Below, piece after piece: positions 21,370-28,465 of a stretch of 41,482 nucleotides of DNA. A program made the translations under genes and the position numbers. The first letter of the stretch is position 1; each line of letters starts with the position of its first letter. The notes beneath the pieces were generated by a model. The model saw nothing but the letters and a program-made list of their open reading frames with translations, was not told the origin of the DNA and ran no database searches. This DNA comes from a virus: positions 1 through 41,482 of the IMG/VR virus record IMGVR_UViG_3300043410_000938; one strand, given 5' to 3'.

Positions 21370-21515
21370 AACAAATCCCATTAAAAGAACACCTAGAAAA
21401 CAGGCTGCGTGAACTCAAAGAAGAACGCAGACAGCTCAAACAACAAAAACTGCGCAGCATCAAAGAAACGCAGAACATTTTTCACATTTTAGAGGAGCTC
21501 GCTAAACATGGCTGA
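21366..21515 (+). CDS. Small basic coiled-coil protein, 49 aa
   Basis: Highly charged helix (LRELKEERRQLKQQKLRSIK). It is coupled to the previous gene by ATGA and overlaps the next by 8 bp. GGGGAGGTGG is the ribosome site. Function unknown. Confidence 0.5.
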   Translation: MKQIPLKEHLENRLRELKEERRQLKQQKLRSIKETQNIFHILEELAKHG

Positions 21516-21588
21516 GTTAATTTTTTGGACTGGGATTTTCGTTTTAATCGTGTGTTTTATGGTGGAGTACGCAAACGATGGGCATTGA
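21508..21588 (+). CDS. Membrane microprotein, 26 aa
   Basis: MAELIFWTGIFVLIVCFMVE followed by a short polar end. This is one membrane segment and little else. AGAGGAG lies 11 bases before the ATG. It overlaps both neighbours. It is plausible given the coupling pattern but too short to be sure. Confidence 0.4.
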   Translation: MAELIFWTGIFVLIVCFMVEYANDGH

Positions 21589-21655
21589 TGATATTGCAGC
21601 ACTGATTTTTTACACATTAGCTTTAATATTGGGGGTTGTTTGGTTATGTCATTAG
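21578..21655 (+). CDS. Membrane microprotein, 25 aa
   Basis: MGIDDIAALIFYTLALILGV is a single membrane segment. It overlaps the previous microgene by 11 bp and the next gene by 10 bp. The ribosome site is weak (GGTGGAG is 15 or more bases away). Tentative. Confidence 0.35.
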   Translation: MGIDDIAALIFYTLALILGVVWLCH

Positions 21656-21810
21656 TTCAGAAAGTAACACCAGCGGCTCAAATCAAGCCAGACAAAAAAG
21701 AATGCCAGCATTCATGGTGGAAACAATACGCAAGCCGACATATTCGAGTTTGCGGTGAATGCGGTGAAGAACGGCCAATGTTTGACCTACAAATTAAACA
21801 CCAGAGATAA
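21646..21810 (+). CDS. Small zinc-finger-like protein, 54 aa
   Basis: Contains C-x-H (CQHSWW) and CGECG, a C-x-H/C-x2-C zinc-binding pattern, with RHIRVCGECGEERPMFDLQ between 32 and 50. GGGGG lies some ten bases before the ATG. It may bind DNA or a host protein. Confidence 0.5.
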   Translation: MSLVQKVTPAAQIKPDKKECQHSWWKQYASRHIRVCGECGEERPMFDLQIKHQR

Positions 21811-21814
21811 GATT

Positions 21815-22462
21815 ATGATTAAAAAAAATAGACGTGATGTATCTATGACATTGCAAGACTTGAAAATGCTAAAAAAAAACGTGCAATACAATCCTTTTCT
21901 TGGGCATTTTTATCGTAAAACCAACTTAGCAAAGCCTTTAACGCTGTGTTGGTCAAATAAACAGGCAACGATTCCAGTTTTAAAAGATGGTCGTAAAAAG
22001 TATTTTACGGCATGGCGAGCAGCAATATATTTTGCACAAGGTTATTATCCGACATTTGAGGATGCAGTGGTTTTTGAAGATGGTGACAATGGCAATTTTA
22101 GAATAACCAATTTGTTTGTTTGCCATCCTAACGACAATGAGCAAACCATTTTAGACTTTGCAACCGAACATGGATTATCGCCACAAACGGTAAATTGTCG
22201 AATGAAAGGCGCGGTAAGATTCGAGCGTTTTATCAGAAATTGGAAAGTTTACTTTTATTCTAAACATGAATTTATTAAAAGATGCGGTGATTTAATTACC
22301 AAGTCAACCAAAGTAAAAGCAATCGATGAGACTGAAGAAGATCGTTTTCAAGTCAAGCGCATGGACTTAACAGAAAGCAGACGCGGAAATAAAACTTCAC
22401 GAGAATTTTTAAAAATGTGGACAGGCGATATGCCAAAACGATGGGACATGACACTATGCTGA
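21815..22462 (+). CDS. Degenerate HNH-fold DNA-binding protein
   Basis: A 215-aa protein whose residues about 25-110 follow the layout of phage HNH endonucleases (YNPFLGHFYRK, then KKYFTAWRAAIYFAQGYYP, then VVFEDGDNGNFRITNLFV). The places normally held by catalytic His read W (AWRAA for AHRLA) and F (VVFEDGD for DHINGD). A helix-turn-helix-like stretch follows (DFATEHGLSPQTVNCRMK). It looks like an HNH protein that lost cutting and kept DNA binding. I start it at 21815; a GTG at 21755 would overlap the previous gene. Confidence 0.55.
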   Translation: MIKKNRRDVSMTLQDLKMLKKNVQYNPFLGHFYRKTNLAKPLTLCWSNKQATIPVLKDGRKKYFTAWRAAIYFAQGYYPTFEDAVVFEDGDNGNFRITNLFVCHPNDNEQTILDFATEHGLSPQTVNCRMKGAVRFERFIRNWKVYFYSKHEFIKRCGDLITKSTKVKAIDETEEDRFQVKRMDLTESRRGNKTSREFLKMWTGDMPKRWDMTLC

Positions 22463-23067
22463 AAATAGATAAAAAAATTGTTGGTTATAAAGTTTTGAGT
22501 GAAGTAGAAGAACAAAAACCAGAAGTTCAGCTAATGCACGAAAACTTGCCAAGACCAAACTGCTTAACCGGAACAACTTACAAAATCAAAACGCCACAAT
22601 CCGAACACGCTCTTTACATTACGATTAACGATATGGTTTTAGACGATGTACATCATCCTTATGAGATGTTCATTAACTCTAAGAACATGGATCATTTTCA
22701 GTGGGTACTTGCATTAACGCGATTAGTGTCTGCTGTGTGGCGTAAAGGAGGTGATAGTACGTTCTTAGTTGAAGAACTCAAAAACGTATTTGACCCTAAA
22801 GGTGGCTACTATAAAAGAGGTGGTGTGTATATGCCTTCGCTGGTGGCTGAGATTGGTAGCGTAATTGAGCAACATTTAAAAGCGACTGGTGTGATTAAAG
22901 TTGAGGTGGATGAACACCAACAGGCGTATCTTGAAGCTAAGAAAGAAGAAGTAGGTGAAGAAGGTTTAAAGAATGCTGAGTTATGTACGTCATGTAATAC
23001 TAAGGCTCTAGTGCTTATGGATGGTTGCGTTACTTGCGTTAGTTGTGGATTTTCAAAATGCCAATGA
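22456..23067 (+). CDS. NrdJ-related TSCPD-type protein
   Basis: A 203-aa protein resembling the C-terminal part of adenosylcobalamin-dependent ribonucleotide reductase (NrdJ): RPNCLTGTTYKIKTP, HALYITINDM, YEMFINSKNMDHFQWVLALT, RLVSAVWRKGGDSTFLVEEL and KNVFDPKGGYY. It ends with a Cys4 motif (CTSCNTKA, CVTCVSCGFSKC). No catalytic reductase barrel is present here or elsewhere in the genome, so it may act with the host enzyme or as a regulator. The ATG at 22456 overlaps the previous stop by 7 bp; one at 22417 is also open. Confidence 0.7.
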   Translation: MLKIDKKIVGYKVLSEVEEQKPEVQLMHENLPRPNCLTGTTYKIKTPQSEHALYITINDMVLDDVHHPYEMFINSKNMDHFQWVLALTRLVSAVWRKGGDSTFLVEELKNVFDPKGGYYKRGGVYMPSLVAEIGSVIEQHLKATGVIKVEVDEHQQAYLEAKKEEVGEEGLKNAELCTSCNTKALVLMDGCVTCVSCGFSKCQ

Positions 23068-23225
23068 CTAAATGCGGTAAGTTTTATTACTACGGCAGGA
23101 AGTCACGACCACGAATGATGGATGAACTAAACCTGCGATATGACATAGATATGGACCACACTAGATATCACTTAAAACAATACTGGAGAACAACATGGAC
23201 ATTAAAAAAGAAATCGAAGATTTAA
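23064..23225 (+). CDS. Small basic hypothetical protein, 53 aa
   Basis: Starts MTKCGKFYYYGRKSRPRMMD and is rich in Tyr, Arg and Lys. It overlaps the NrdJ-like stop by ATGA and the next gene by 31 bp. The long overlap makes it a little doubtful. No family is recognised. Confidence 0.42.
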   Translation: MTKCGKFYYYGRKSRPRMMDELNLRYDIDMDHTRYHLKQYWRTTWTLKKKSKI

Positions 23226-23632
23226 AAGCACGCATTCAAGAGTTAGAAAATCAAATCGAGCCAGTTAAGTGGCAGCCGGTTGGTGGGAATTGGTTTATTG
23301 ACGATGAAGGAATTGTTTTTCACTCCCCTTCAACACAAGGTATGAAAGAATTTGGACATGAACGCCCAACCAACGAACAAGCTGAACGAGCAGCGGTTGA
23401 AATGCGGAAATTTAATCGTCTATTAGCATTGCGTGATGAGTTGTGTGGTGATGATGTAGTAGATTGGGAATCAACCATGAGTGATAAATGGAGATTGTTT
23501 CATGATAATAGAGATGGTGAGTGGAAGGTAGCTAAGAATCAATATATGCAAGATGTTGCTGTTTATTTTACAAAAGAAGAACAAGTCCGACGCGTTTGCG
23601 ATATGTTGAACAGCGGGGAGGTGGAGTTATGA
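23195..23632 (+). CDS. Conserved phage protein, paralogue 2
   Basis: A 145-aa paralogue of the gene at 20902. It has a coiled coil (MDIKKEIEDLKARIQELEN), WQPVGGNWFIDDEGIVF, then GHERPTNEQAERAAVEMRKF and NRLLALRDELCGDD, ending CDMLNSGEVEL. The middle differs, the conserved blocks match. A duplication within the early region followed by divergence is the simplest origin. Function unknown. Confidence 0.65.
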   Translation: MDIKKEIEDLKARIQELENQIEPVKWQPVGGNWFIDDEGIVFHSPSTQGMKEFGHERPTNEQAERAAVEMRKFNRLLALRDELCGDDVVDWESTMSDKWRLFHDNRDGEWKVAKNQYMQDVAVYFTKEEQVRRVCDMLNSGEVEL

Positions 23633-23817
23633 GTGATAATACAGAAAAAATGGGATTCATTCTTTTTCTCATGGTGTTGTGCATGGGTGGATATTTAATT
23701 GGTTATGTAGGAATGTTTGAAAGCGATAATAGAGTTAGAAAAGACTGTTTAAAATCCACTACAGAACAACATTACAGCGTCGATGAAATCAGTAAATTAT
23801 GTGGAGTAGTTAAATGA
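23629..23817 (+). CDS. Small membrane protein, 62 aa
   Basis: One membrane segment (GFILFLMVLCMGGYLIGYVG, about 9-28) with a soluble C-terminus (HYSVDEISKLCGVVK). GGGGAGGTGG is a strong ribosome site for the ATG at 23629, which overlaps the previous stop. Function unknown. Confidence 0.5.
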   Translation: MSDNTEKMGFILFLMVLCMGGYLIGYVGMFESDNRVRKDCLKSTTEQHYSVDEISKLCGVVK

Positions 23818-23999
23818 CTAAAGAAACTATTTACATCGATGCAGTCACTAAGCTAAATGAACAAGATGCTGTTATCAAAGAACTGGCTGAACTGCTTAGT
23901 GAGGTTTTAGACGCTTGGGGAATTGGCTCTTCAACATCAGAAGAATACGACTTGTATGTGAAAGCAAACGAATATTTAATAGGATTGAGAGATGAATAA
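23814..23999 (+). CDS. Hypothetical protein, 61 aa
   Basis: A soluble acidic helical protein (VTKLNEQDAVIKELAELLSE). It is ATGA-coupled to the previous gene and overlaps the next by 8 bp. No family is recognised. Confidence 0.48.
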   Translation: MTKETIYIDAVTKLNEQDAVIKELAELLSEVLDAWGIGSSTSEEYDLYVKANEYLIGLRDE

Positions 24000-24150
24000 A
24001 AAACTAGCCCTGCGCATTCTAAAAATTCTTTCCGGTTTAGAGATGTACGTTTTTATGAAAAATGACGTGCCAGATCATCATAGCGATGAACTAATTAAAC
24101 TAATTGACGATTTAACTAACATAGTATTGGATAACCAAAATGAAAATTGA
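23992..24150 (+). CDS. Hypothetical protein, 52 aa
   Basis: A helical protein (MNKKLALRILKILSGLEMYV and SDELIKLIDDLTNIVLDN). It overlaps the preceding gene by 8 bp and the dUTPase start by 11 bp. No family is recognised. Confidence 0.48.
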   Translation: MNKKLALRILKILSGLEMYVFMKNDVPDHHSDELIKLIDDLTNIVLDNQNEN

Positions 24151-24580
24151 AATTAAAAAAGTAAATGAAAATGCCATTATCCCAGAATATAAAACATCGG
24201 GTGCGGCTGCGGTTGATTTATGCGCCTGCATTGATGCGCCTTTATTACTGACACCAGAAACACCTGTTTTAATTCCCGCTGGTATTGCATTAAATATGGG
24301 TGAAGAAAACGTGCTGGCGTTAATCGTTCCGCGTAGTGGTTTAGGTTTTAATCACGGGATTGGGTTAATGAACACGGTTGGCGTAATTGATAGCGATTAT
24401 CAAGGCGAAATCATGGTCAAGTTAAGAATGTCACATGGCGACAGTTATCGAATCCAACCAAACGAGCGCATTGCGCAAATGCTTTTTATGCCAGTTCATA
24501 AAGTATTGTTTAATGAAGTTGCCGAGTTTTCCTTGATAACTGATCGCGGTGACAATGGTTTTGGGAGTACGGGTAAATGA
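24140..24580 (+). CDS. dut: dUTP diphosphatase
   Basis: A 146-aa trimeric-type dUTPase that turns dUTP into dUMP, keeping uracil out of phage DNA. All five motifs can be followed: SGAAAVDLCA, PRSGLGFNHGIGLMNTVGVI (motifs 2 and 3), IDSDYQGEI, NERIAQMLFMP and the C-terminal arm DRGDNGFGSTGK. Length is normal for the family. It overlaps the next gene by ATGA. Confidence 0.93.
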   Translation: MKIEIKKVNENAIIPEYKTSGAAAVDLCACIDAPLLLTPETPVLIPAGIALNMGEENVLALIVPRSGLGFNHGIGLMNTVGVIDSDYQGEIMVKLRMSHGDSYRIQPNERIAQMLFMPVHKVLFNEVAEFSLITDRGDNGFGSTGK

Positions 24581-24789
24581 TAGCAACAACAGCGTACATT
24601 TTAATTAGTACGATTACATCGTGGTCATCAAATATTCATACTACACAGTCAACAGCCACATTTGCAGATAAAGCGTCATGTGAATCAGCGGCAACAAGAC
24701 AGGACTTTATTTTGAAATCTATGCAGTTGACTAGCTCAAAATGGAATCTAACCTGCCACCCTTATCAGCTTAACGAGGTGAAAAAATGA
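24577..24789 (+). CDS. Hypothetical protein with N-terminal hydrophobic segment, 70 aa
   Basis: Starts MIATTAYILISTITSWSSNI, perhaps a signal sequence or short anchor, followed by a small Cys-containing domain with Cys at about residues 34 and 60 that could form a disulfide outside the cytoplasm. It is ATGA-coupled to dut and to the DUF3310 gene. Function unknown. Confidence 0.48.
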   Translation: MIATTAYILISTITSWSSNIHTTQSTATFADKASCESAATRQDFILKSMQLTSSKWNLTCHPYQLNEVKK

Positions 24790-25007
24790 TGACAGGTGAT
24801 AGTGTACACGCGCCAGTGCATTATAAAGGCGATAAAATGGAGTGTATCGATGCAATGCAGGCCATGTTAAGCCATGATGAATTTATCGGCTTTTTACGCG
24901 GCAATGTTTTTAAATATATGTGGCGTTATAAAGATAAAAACGGCATTGAGGATTTGCGCAAGGCTAAATGGTATTTAGATCGTTTGATTAAATTTGAGAC
25001 TTTTTAA
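24786..25007 (+). CDS. DUF3310 protein
   Basis: A 73-aa protein with the DUF3310 pattern: APVHYKGDKMECIDAMQAML, then FLRGNVFKYMWRYKDKNGIE and DLRKAKWYLDRLI. The family is common beside nucleotide-metabolism genes of phages and is sometimes called nucleotide-kinase-like, but its reaction is not established. AGGTG lies about seven bases upstream. Confidence 0.85.
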   Translation: MMTGDSVHAPVHYKGDKMECIDAMQAMLSHDEFIGFLRGNVFKYMWRYKDKNGIEDLRKAKWYLDRLIKFETF

Positions 25008-25216
25008 TGTACTGGCCAGATTTAAAATTCCCGCCAATCAATTTATGGAGTTTACCCGTGCAAGAATGGATAGCAAAAGATCACCCAGAAACAACAATAT
25101 TGACGCTTAACAAAGAACAATGCGCTAAATATATGGAAAGGTTAAAATGGTTATCTGATAACCCAATGAATCAAATTAGCGTAAGCGAATTAGTGTTAAG
25201 CAGGCGAGAGAGATGA
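25007..25216 (+). CDS. Hypothetical protein, 69 aa
   Basis: Starts MYWPDLKFPPINLWSLPVQE; soluble, with a helical middle (LNKEQCAKYMERLKWLSDN). It shares one base with the DUF3310 stop (TAATG) and overlaps the next gene by ATGA. No family is recognised. Confidence 0.5.
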   Translation: MYWPDLKFPPINLWSLPVQEWIAKDHPETTILTLNKEQCAKYMERLKWLSDNPMNQISVSELVLSRRER

Positions 25217-25341
25217 AACCACGATTAAAAAAGATAGGCAGTTTATGGTTGTGCTACACACAAACAACGATTGTTTGCGTTGGTTTTACACCTGAGCAAG
25301 CCTATCAAAAATGGATGAGTAAAAATAAAGCCGCTGAATAA
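25213..25341 (+). CDS. Small hypothetical protein, 42 aa
   Basis: Starts MKPRLKKIGSLWLCYTQTTI and ends MSKNKAAE; the middle reads like a small beta hairpin plus helix (GFTPEQAYQKW). It is the last gene of the rightward unit, and its final codons form half of the terminator stem. GAGAG precedes the ATG. Confidence 0.5.
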   Translation: MKPRLKKIGSLWLCYTQTTIVCVGFTPEQAYQKWMSKNKAAE

Positions 25342-25350
25342 GCGGCTTTT
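25329..25350. terminator. Bidirectional terminator between convergent units
   Basis: The stem AGCCGCT/AGCGGCT with a 5-base loop is followed rightward by six T and, on the other strand, by TTTATTTTT. It sits exactly where the rightward early unit and the leftward lysis genes meet. Confidence 0.82.
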
Positions 25351-25353
25351 TTA

Positions 25354-25821
25354 TTAGACTTGTAATGCTACATGAAATAGGCGTTTAATCCACCCTTTGC
25401 CATAAACATCAAAACCTTTTGTTTCAGTGTAACGCAATGCTCGATAAGTCAAAAATAAAGATAATTCTTCACTGCCTGATTTGGAAAATGCAGCTCGACT
25501 TCCTTTGCCAATAATTCCATCACTTTCTAAATTACAGGCTTTTTGCGCTAATTTAATAGCCGTTCCGACACCTTGATTTACTGCACTATCAAATAAGCAA
25601 AGTGCAAATGGGTAAGGTAGTGCATCGCAACCTGATTTAGTCCAATAGTCTTTTAAGTAAATTTCTTTAGCTTGAGCAACAGTAAGATTTTTAATATCCA
25701 CGTTGGGATAAAACTTTTTAGCAATGCCGAATTTAGTTTCACCACCACTATCGCGGGGGTCATTAACATAACCTCCTTCACTTCCTAAAATAATATCAAA
25801 TGCTTTATCAAAATCGCTCAT
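25354..25821 (-). CDS. Endolysin, GH108 N-acetylmuramidase
   Basis: A 155-aa peptidoglycan hydrolase. ILGSEGGYVNDPRDSGGETK (11-30) holds the catalytic Glu15 in the usual EGGY-N-D-GG-T context. LCLFDSAVNQGVGTAIKLAQ and NLESDGIIGKGSRAAF match the C-terminal peptidoglycan-binding half of GH108 lysins. There is no signal peptide, so release depends on a holin; three small membrane proteins lie just upstream in the same transcript. ATGA overlap with the first of them. Confidence 0.88.
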   Translation of the reverse strand: MSDFDKAFDIILGSEGGYVNDPRDSGGETKFGIAKKFYPNVDIKNLTVAQAKEIYLKDYWTKSGCDALPYPFALCLFDSAVNQGVGTAIKLAQKACNLESDGIIGKGSRAAFSKSGSEELSLFLTYRALRYTETKGFDVYGKGWIKRLFHVALQV

Positions 25822-26060
25822 TTCTTCCCCCGCAGCAATAAAATAGTTATCAATTTTTGAGTTAATCGAATCATGTCATTATCCAGCACACGAATCTGAT
25901 CTATCAATTCAACCAGTACAATATAGGTTTCTTCAAGTATCGGTTTAACAATAGTTGTTGCCCAAACCCAAACGAAATAGACGATATACCCCATGCCACC
26001 AGCCGCAACGATGGGGAATCCATATTGATTGATATATTTTGCAATGCTATCAGCGTCCAT
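25818..26060 (-). CDS. Small membrane protein of the lysis cassette
   Basis: An 80-aa protein with a membrane segment near 14-37 (GFPIVAAGGMGYIVYFVWVW) and a polar helical C-terminus. It directly precedes and overlaps the endolysin gene, the usual place for a holin or antiholin. One clear membrane segment; class not certain. Confidence 0.58.
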   Translation of the reverse strand: MDADSIAKYINQYGFPIVAAGGMGYIVYFVWVWATTIVKPILEETYIVLVELIDQIRVLDNDMIRLTQKLITILLLRGKK

Positions 26061-26330
26061 TTAATCTTTACGCTCAACCGGTTGAAGTTTAGGCTTGTCT
26101 TTTTCTTGCGGTATTTCAAGCGCGTCAGCCATTAAAGCATCAATCTTGATAATATCATTACTCATTGCTGTAACACGCGTGTCGAGCTGTTTAATGATGT
26201 TGATTAGACCGTTTATGCGTTCTTGAACACTATCAAGCAAAAACTTGACCGTGAGGAAAACAAAATATAAACCGATACAGGCCGATGCAATTGGGAATCC
26301 CACGTCAGTTGCAAACTGCAACATTTCCAT
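26061..26330 (-). CDS. Putative holin-like membrane protein, 89 aa
   Basis: An N-terminal membrane segment (VGFPIASACIGLYFVFLTVK, about 9-28) is followed by a coiled coil (ERINGLINIIKQLDTRVTAM) and a charged end (EKDKPKLQPVERKD). Its N-terminus resembles that of the next gene (FPIASACIG and FPIVAAGGMG), so the two may be old duplicates. Lysis role inferred from position. Confidence 0.52.
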   Translation of the reverse strand: MEMLQFATDVGFPIASACIGLYFVFLTVKFLLDSVQERINGLINIIKQLDTRVTAMSNDIIKIDALMADALEIPQEKDKPKLQPVERKD

Positions 26331-26542
26331 TATTTACTCGTCCACCAAGTGAGAAAAGAAAATAACGCGCCTACAGCAAACACCACGCCACCAATAAAGC
26401 CTTTATATCTTGATTGGTCGTCTTTCATTTCATCAATGGATTTGATTATTGCGTCTAATTTTTTAGACTGGTCGTGAATATCAGATTTTAAATTGGCAAT
26501 TTCATTTTCCGCTTTAGCGAGGCGGCAGGCTTCATCAGGCAT
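26330..26542 (-). CDS. XhlA-like coiled-coil membrane protein, 70 aa
   Basis: A helical N-terminus (CRLAKAENEIANLKSDIHDQ) and a C-terminal membrane segment (GGVVFAVGALFSFLTWW), the layout of hemolysin XhlA-type proteins that work with holins. I start it at 26542, where GGAG lies seven bases upstream; an earlier in-frame ATG at 26575 falls inside the terminator hairpin. Confidence 0.58.
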   Translation of the reverse strand: MPDEACRLAKAENEIANLKSDIHDQSKKLDAIIKSIDEMKDDQSRYKGFIGGVVFAVGALFSFLTWWTSK

Positions 26543-26557
26543 TGTAAAACTCCATGT

Positions 26558-26588
26558 AAAAAAAAATGCGCCCATGATAGGCGCATTT
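26558..26588 (-). terminator. Intrinsic terminator between fibre and lysis genes
   Basis: Leftward, the stem AAATGCGCC/GGCGCATTT (9 bp, 7-base loop) is followed by a run of T. It lies just before the first lysis gene and probably sets a lower or later level of lysis proteins. Confidence 0.82.
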
Positions 26589-26602
26589 GTTCTTAGTTTA
26601 TT

Positions 26603-26998
26603 TTATGCAGCAGGTGTTTGAGCATTAATTTTAACTAATGCTTCTGCAACTAAGGTATCTAGTTGGTCGGCAGGGATTTGAGCTTTCAGTGCATCAAGAA
26701 CTCGTTTAGCCTTACCTTGTTCAATAGCTTCAGTACGAATTAAAAATTGAATTCTTTTACGATACTGATAGTCTGCAATTTGCTGAATAGTTTCTAAAGG
26801 AATAAATGCTGGCAGCTCTTCAGTTGGAGTGTCCATATAAGGTGCAATCTCAGCAGGTACATCACCTTGTGGTAGAGCAGCTAACATAGCTGTATAGTTA
26901 TCAATGTTAATCTGATATTGATGAACTTCTCTTTCACGGTGAACTACGTTAAGAGCTAAAGTATCAATTGTATCTTGGTTTGTAATTGTTAAATACAT
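26603..26998 (-). CDS. Hypothetical protein, 131 aa, end of fibre cluster
   Basis: A helical, acidic protein: NVVHREREVHQYQINIDNYT, then PAEIAPYMDTPTEELPAFIP and IQFLIRTEAIEQGKAKRVLD. It is the last gene of the tail-fibre group and could be a fibre chaperone or minor structural protein. No family is recognised with confidence. Confidence 0.5.
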   Translation of the reverse strand: MYLTITNQDTIDTLALNVVHREREVHQYQINIDNYTAMLAALPQGDVPAEIAPYMDTPTEELPAFIPLETIQQIADYQYRKRIQFLIRTEAIEQGKAKRVLDALKAQIPADQLDTLVAEALVKINAQTPAA

Positions 26999-27019
26999 TT
27001 TAAATTTCCTGTTGTTAAA

Positions 27020-28453
27020 TTAATAAGGCGAGAATGCAACTGAATTACCATTTCCTTCGAGCGCGGTAGAAGGATTAGCATATTTAGTACCGAACCCAGA
27101 ACTCCATGAATAAACTGCTTGGTATGGTGAACTTGTGACTGTTGAAACAGCTATTGCGTCATTTGTATAATTAAAATCAACTCCTCTCCCTGAATTTGAT
27201 GGTAGTGTAGATGGGTCACTTACTTTACTGCCAAAAGAAGAAGTAAAATTATAAACAGATATAAAAGGAGAATCATCATGCCCTAAAGCTATAAAATTAT
27301 TTTTATAACTTAATCTGTAACCACTGTTTGGTGGTAATGTAGAAGGGTCAGCTATTTTAGAACCAAAACCACTACTCCAATTATAAGCTGATATAAAAGG
27401 TGAGATATTATGAGCGCAAAACAGTATATTTCCGCTAGGGTTAAATAAGGTATCCCTAACTATTGCTGTAGTTGGTAATGTAGAAGGGTTAGTGTATTTA
27501 CTTCCAAATCCTGTAGATATATTCCAAGCATATGCTTGGATATAAGGTGAACCATTTGAACCTACAGCAATAGTATTTCCAGCAGGATTTAAAGCTAGGG
27601 CTGGTGCAGATGTTCCTCCTATAGCTGTACTAGGATTAGAGTATTTAGTACCAAAACCACTACCAGAGAAAGAATAAGCCTGAATATATGGTACACCATC
27701 ACCACTTATAAATGCTGCTGTATCATTAGAGTCAAAACAAGCATTTCTACCTGAAGTTATTGATGGTAAAGAAGCGGGGTTACTATATTTACTTCCAAAT
27801 CCGCTAACGCTATCCCAGTTATAAGCATATATAAAGGGAGACGCTACAGAAGCACTGCCTATAACTTTAGTTCCTGTAGAATTAAACCTAGCAGTTAGTA
27901 TTTGTGACCCAGGCAACACAGAGGGATTTGCGTATTTTGCCCCATACCCAGAATTTGCAGTAAAAGTATATGCTTGAATAAAAGGAGAAGTTCCAGTTGC
28001 GTCCGATATACCAAACAGAATTGCTGAATTTACTAATGTTGGCGTTACGCTATTACTAGGCGCACTTTCTGGGCTAGCTCCAGCAGCGTTATTTGCATGA
28101 ACTGTAAAAGTATAAGAAGTATTATCAGTTAATCCAACTACTGTAATAGGGCTAGAAACCCCTGTACCAGTTATACCAGAAGGAGAGCTTGTAGCTGTAT
28201 AAGATGTGATAGTAAACCCACCATCATCTGTTGAATTTGTAAAATTTACAATAGCAGTGGAGCTTGAAGGGGTTGTTGCAACACCAATAGTAGGAGCAGA
28301 AGGTACACCAATACCCTTAGCCCAAAGACCACCTTGTTTCTGTTGAAGCTGGCTATTTAAACCCCAAGCCCCATTAGCTTTTCCAGTATAGTTAGTCCCA
28401 TCTGAGGTAGTTGCAGCCGCTACAACAAAGTTACCTTTCCAACGATTAGCCAT
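27020..28453 (-). CDS. Receptor-binding-type protein: FN3 domain plus seven-bladed propeller
   Basis: A 477-aa protein. Residues about 50-137 form a fibronectin type III domain (PSAPTIGVATTPSSSTAIVN ... TSYTFTVHANNAAG ... PSNSVTP). From about 140 to the end there are seven repeats of some 45 residues, each with S-P-[FY]-I-x-A-Y-x-[FW] then GFGSKYxNPSxLP. The last repeat ends NSVAFSPY, and the first starts with an isolated strand, as in a closed propeller. It probably binds a host surface structure. It lies between a small virion protein gene and the lysis cassette. Confidence 0.6.
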   Translation of the reverse strand: MANRWKGNFVVAAATTSDGTNYTGKANGAWGLNSQLQQKQGGLWAKGIGVPSAPTIGVATTPSSSTAIVNFTNSTDDGGFTITSYTATSSPSGITGTGVSSPITVVGLTDNTSYTFTVHANNAAGASPESAPSNSVTPTLVNSAILFGISDATGTSPFIQAYTFTANSGYGAKYANPSVLPGSQILTARFNSTGTKVIGSASVASPFIYAYNWDSVSGFGSKYSNPASLPSITSGRNACFDSNDTAAFISGDGVPYIQAYSFSGSGFGTKYSNPSTAIGGTSAPALALNPAGNTIAVGSNGSPYIQAYAWNISTGFGSKYTNPSTLPTTAIVRDTLFNPSGNILFCAHNISPFISAYNWSSGFGSKIADPSTLPPNSGYRLSYKNNFIALGHDDSPFISVYNFTSSFGSKVSDPSTLPSNSGRGVDFNYTNDAIAVSTVTSSPYQAVYSWSSGFGTKYANPSTALEGNGNSVAFSPY

Positions 28454-28465
28454 TAGAAAGTCTCC

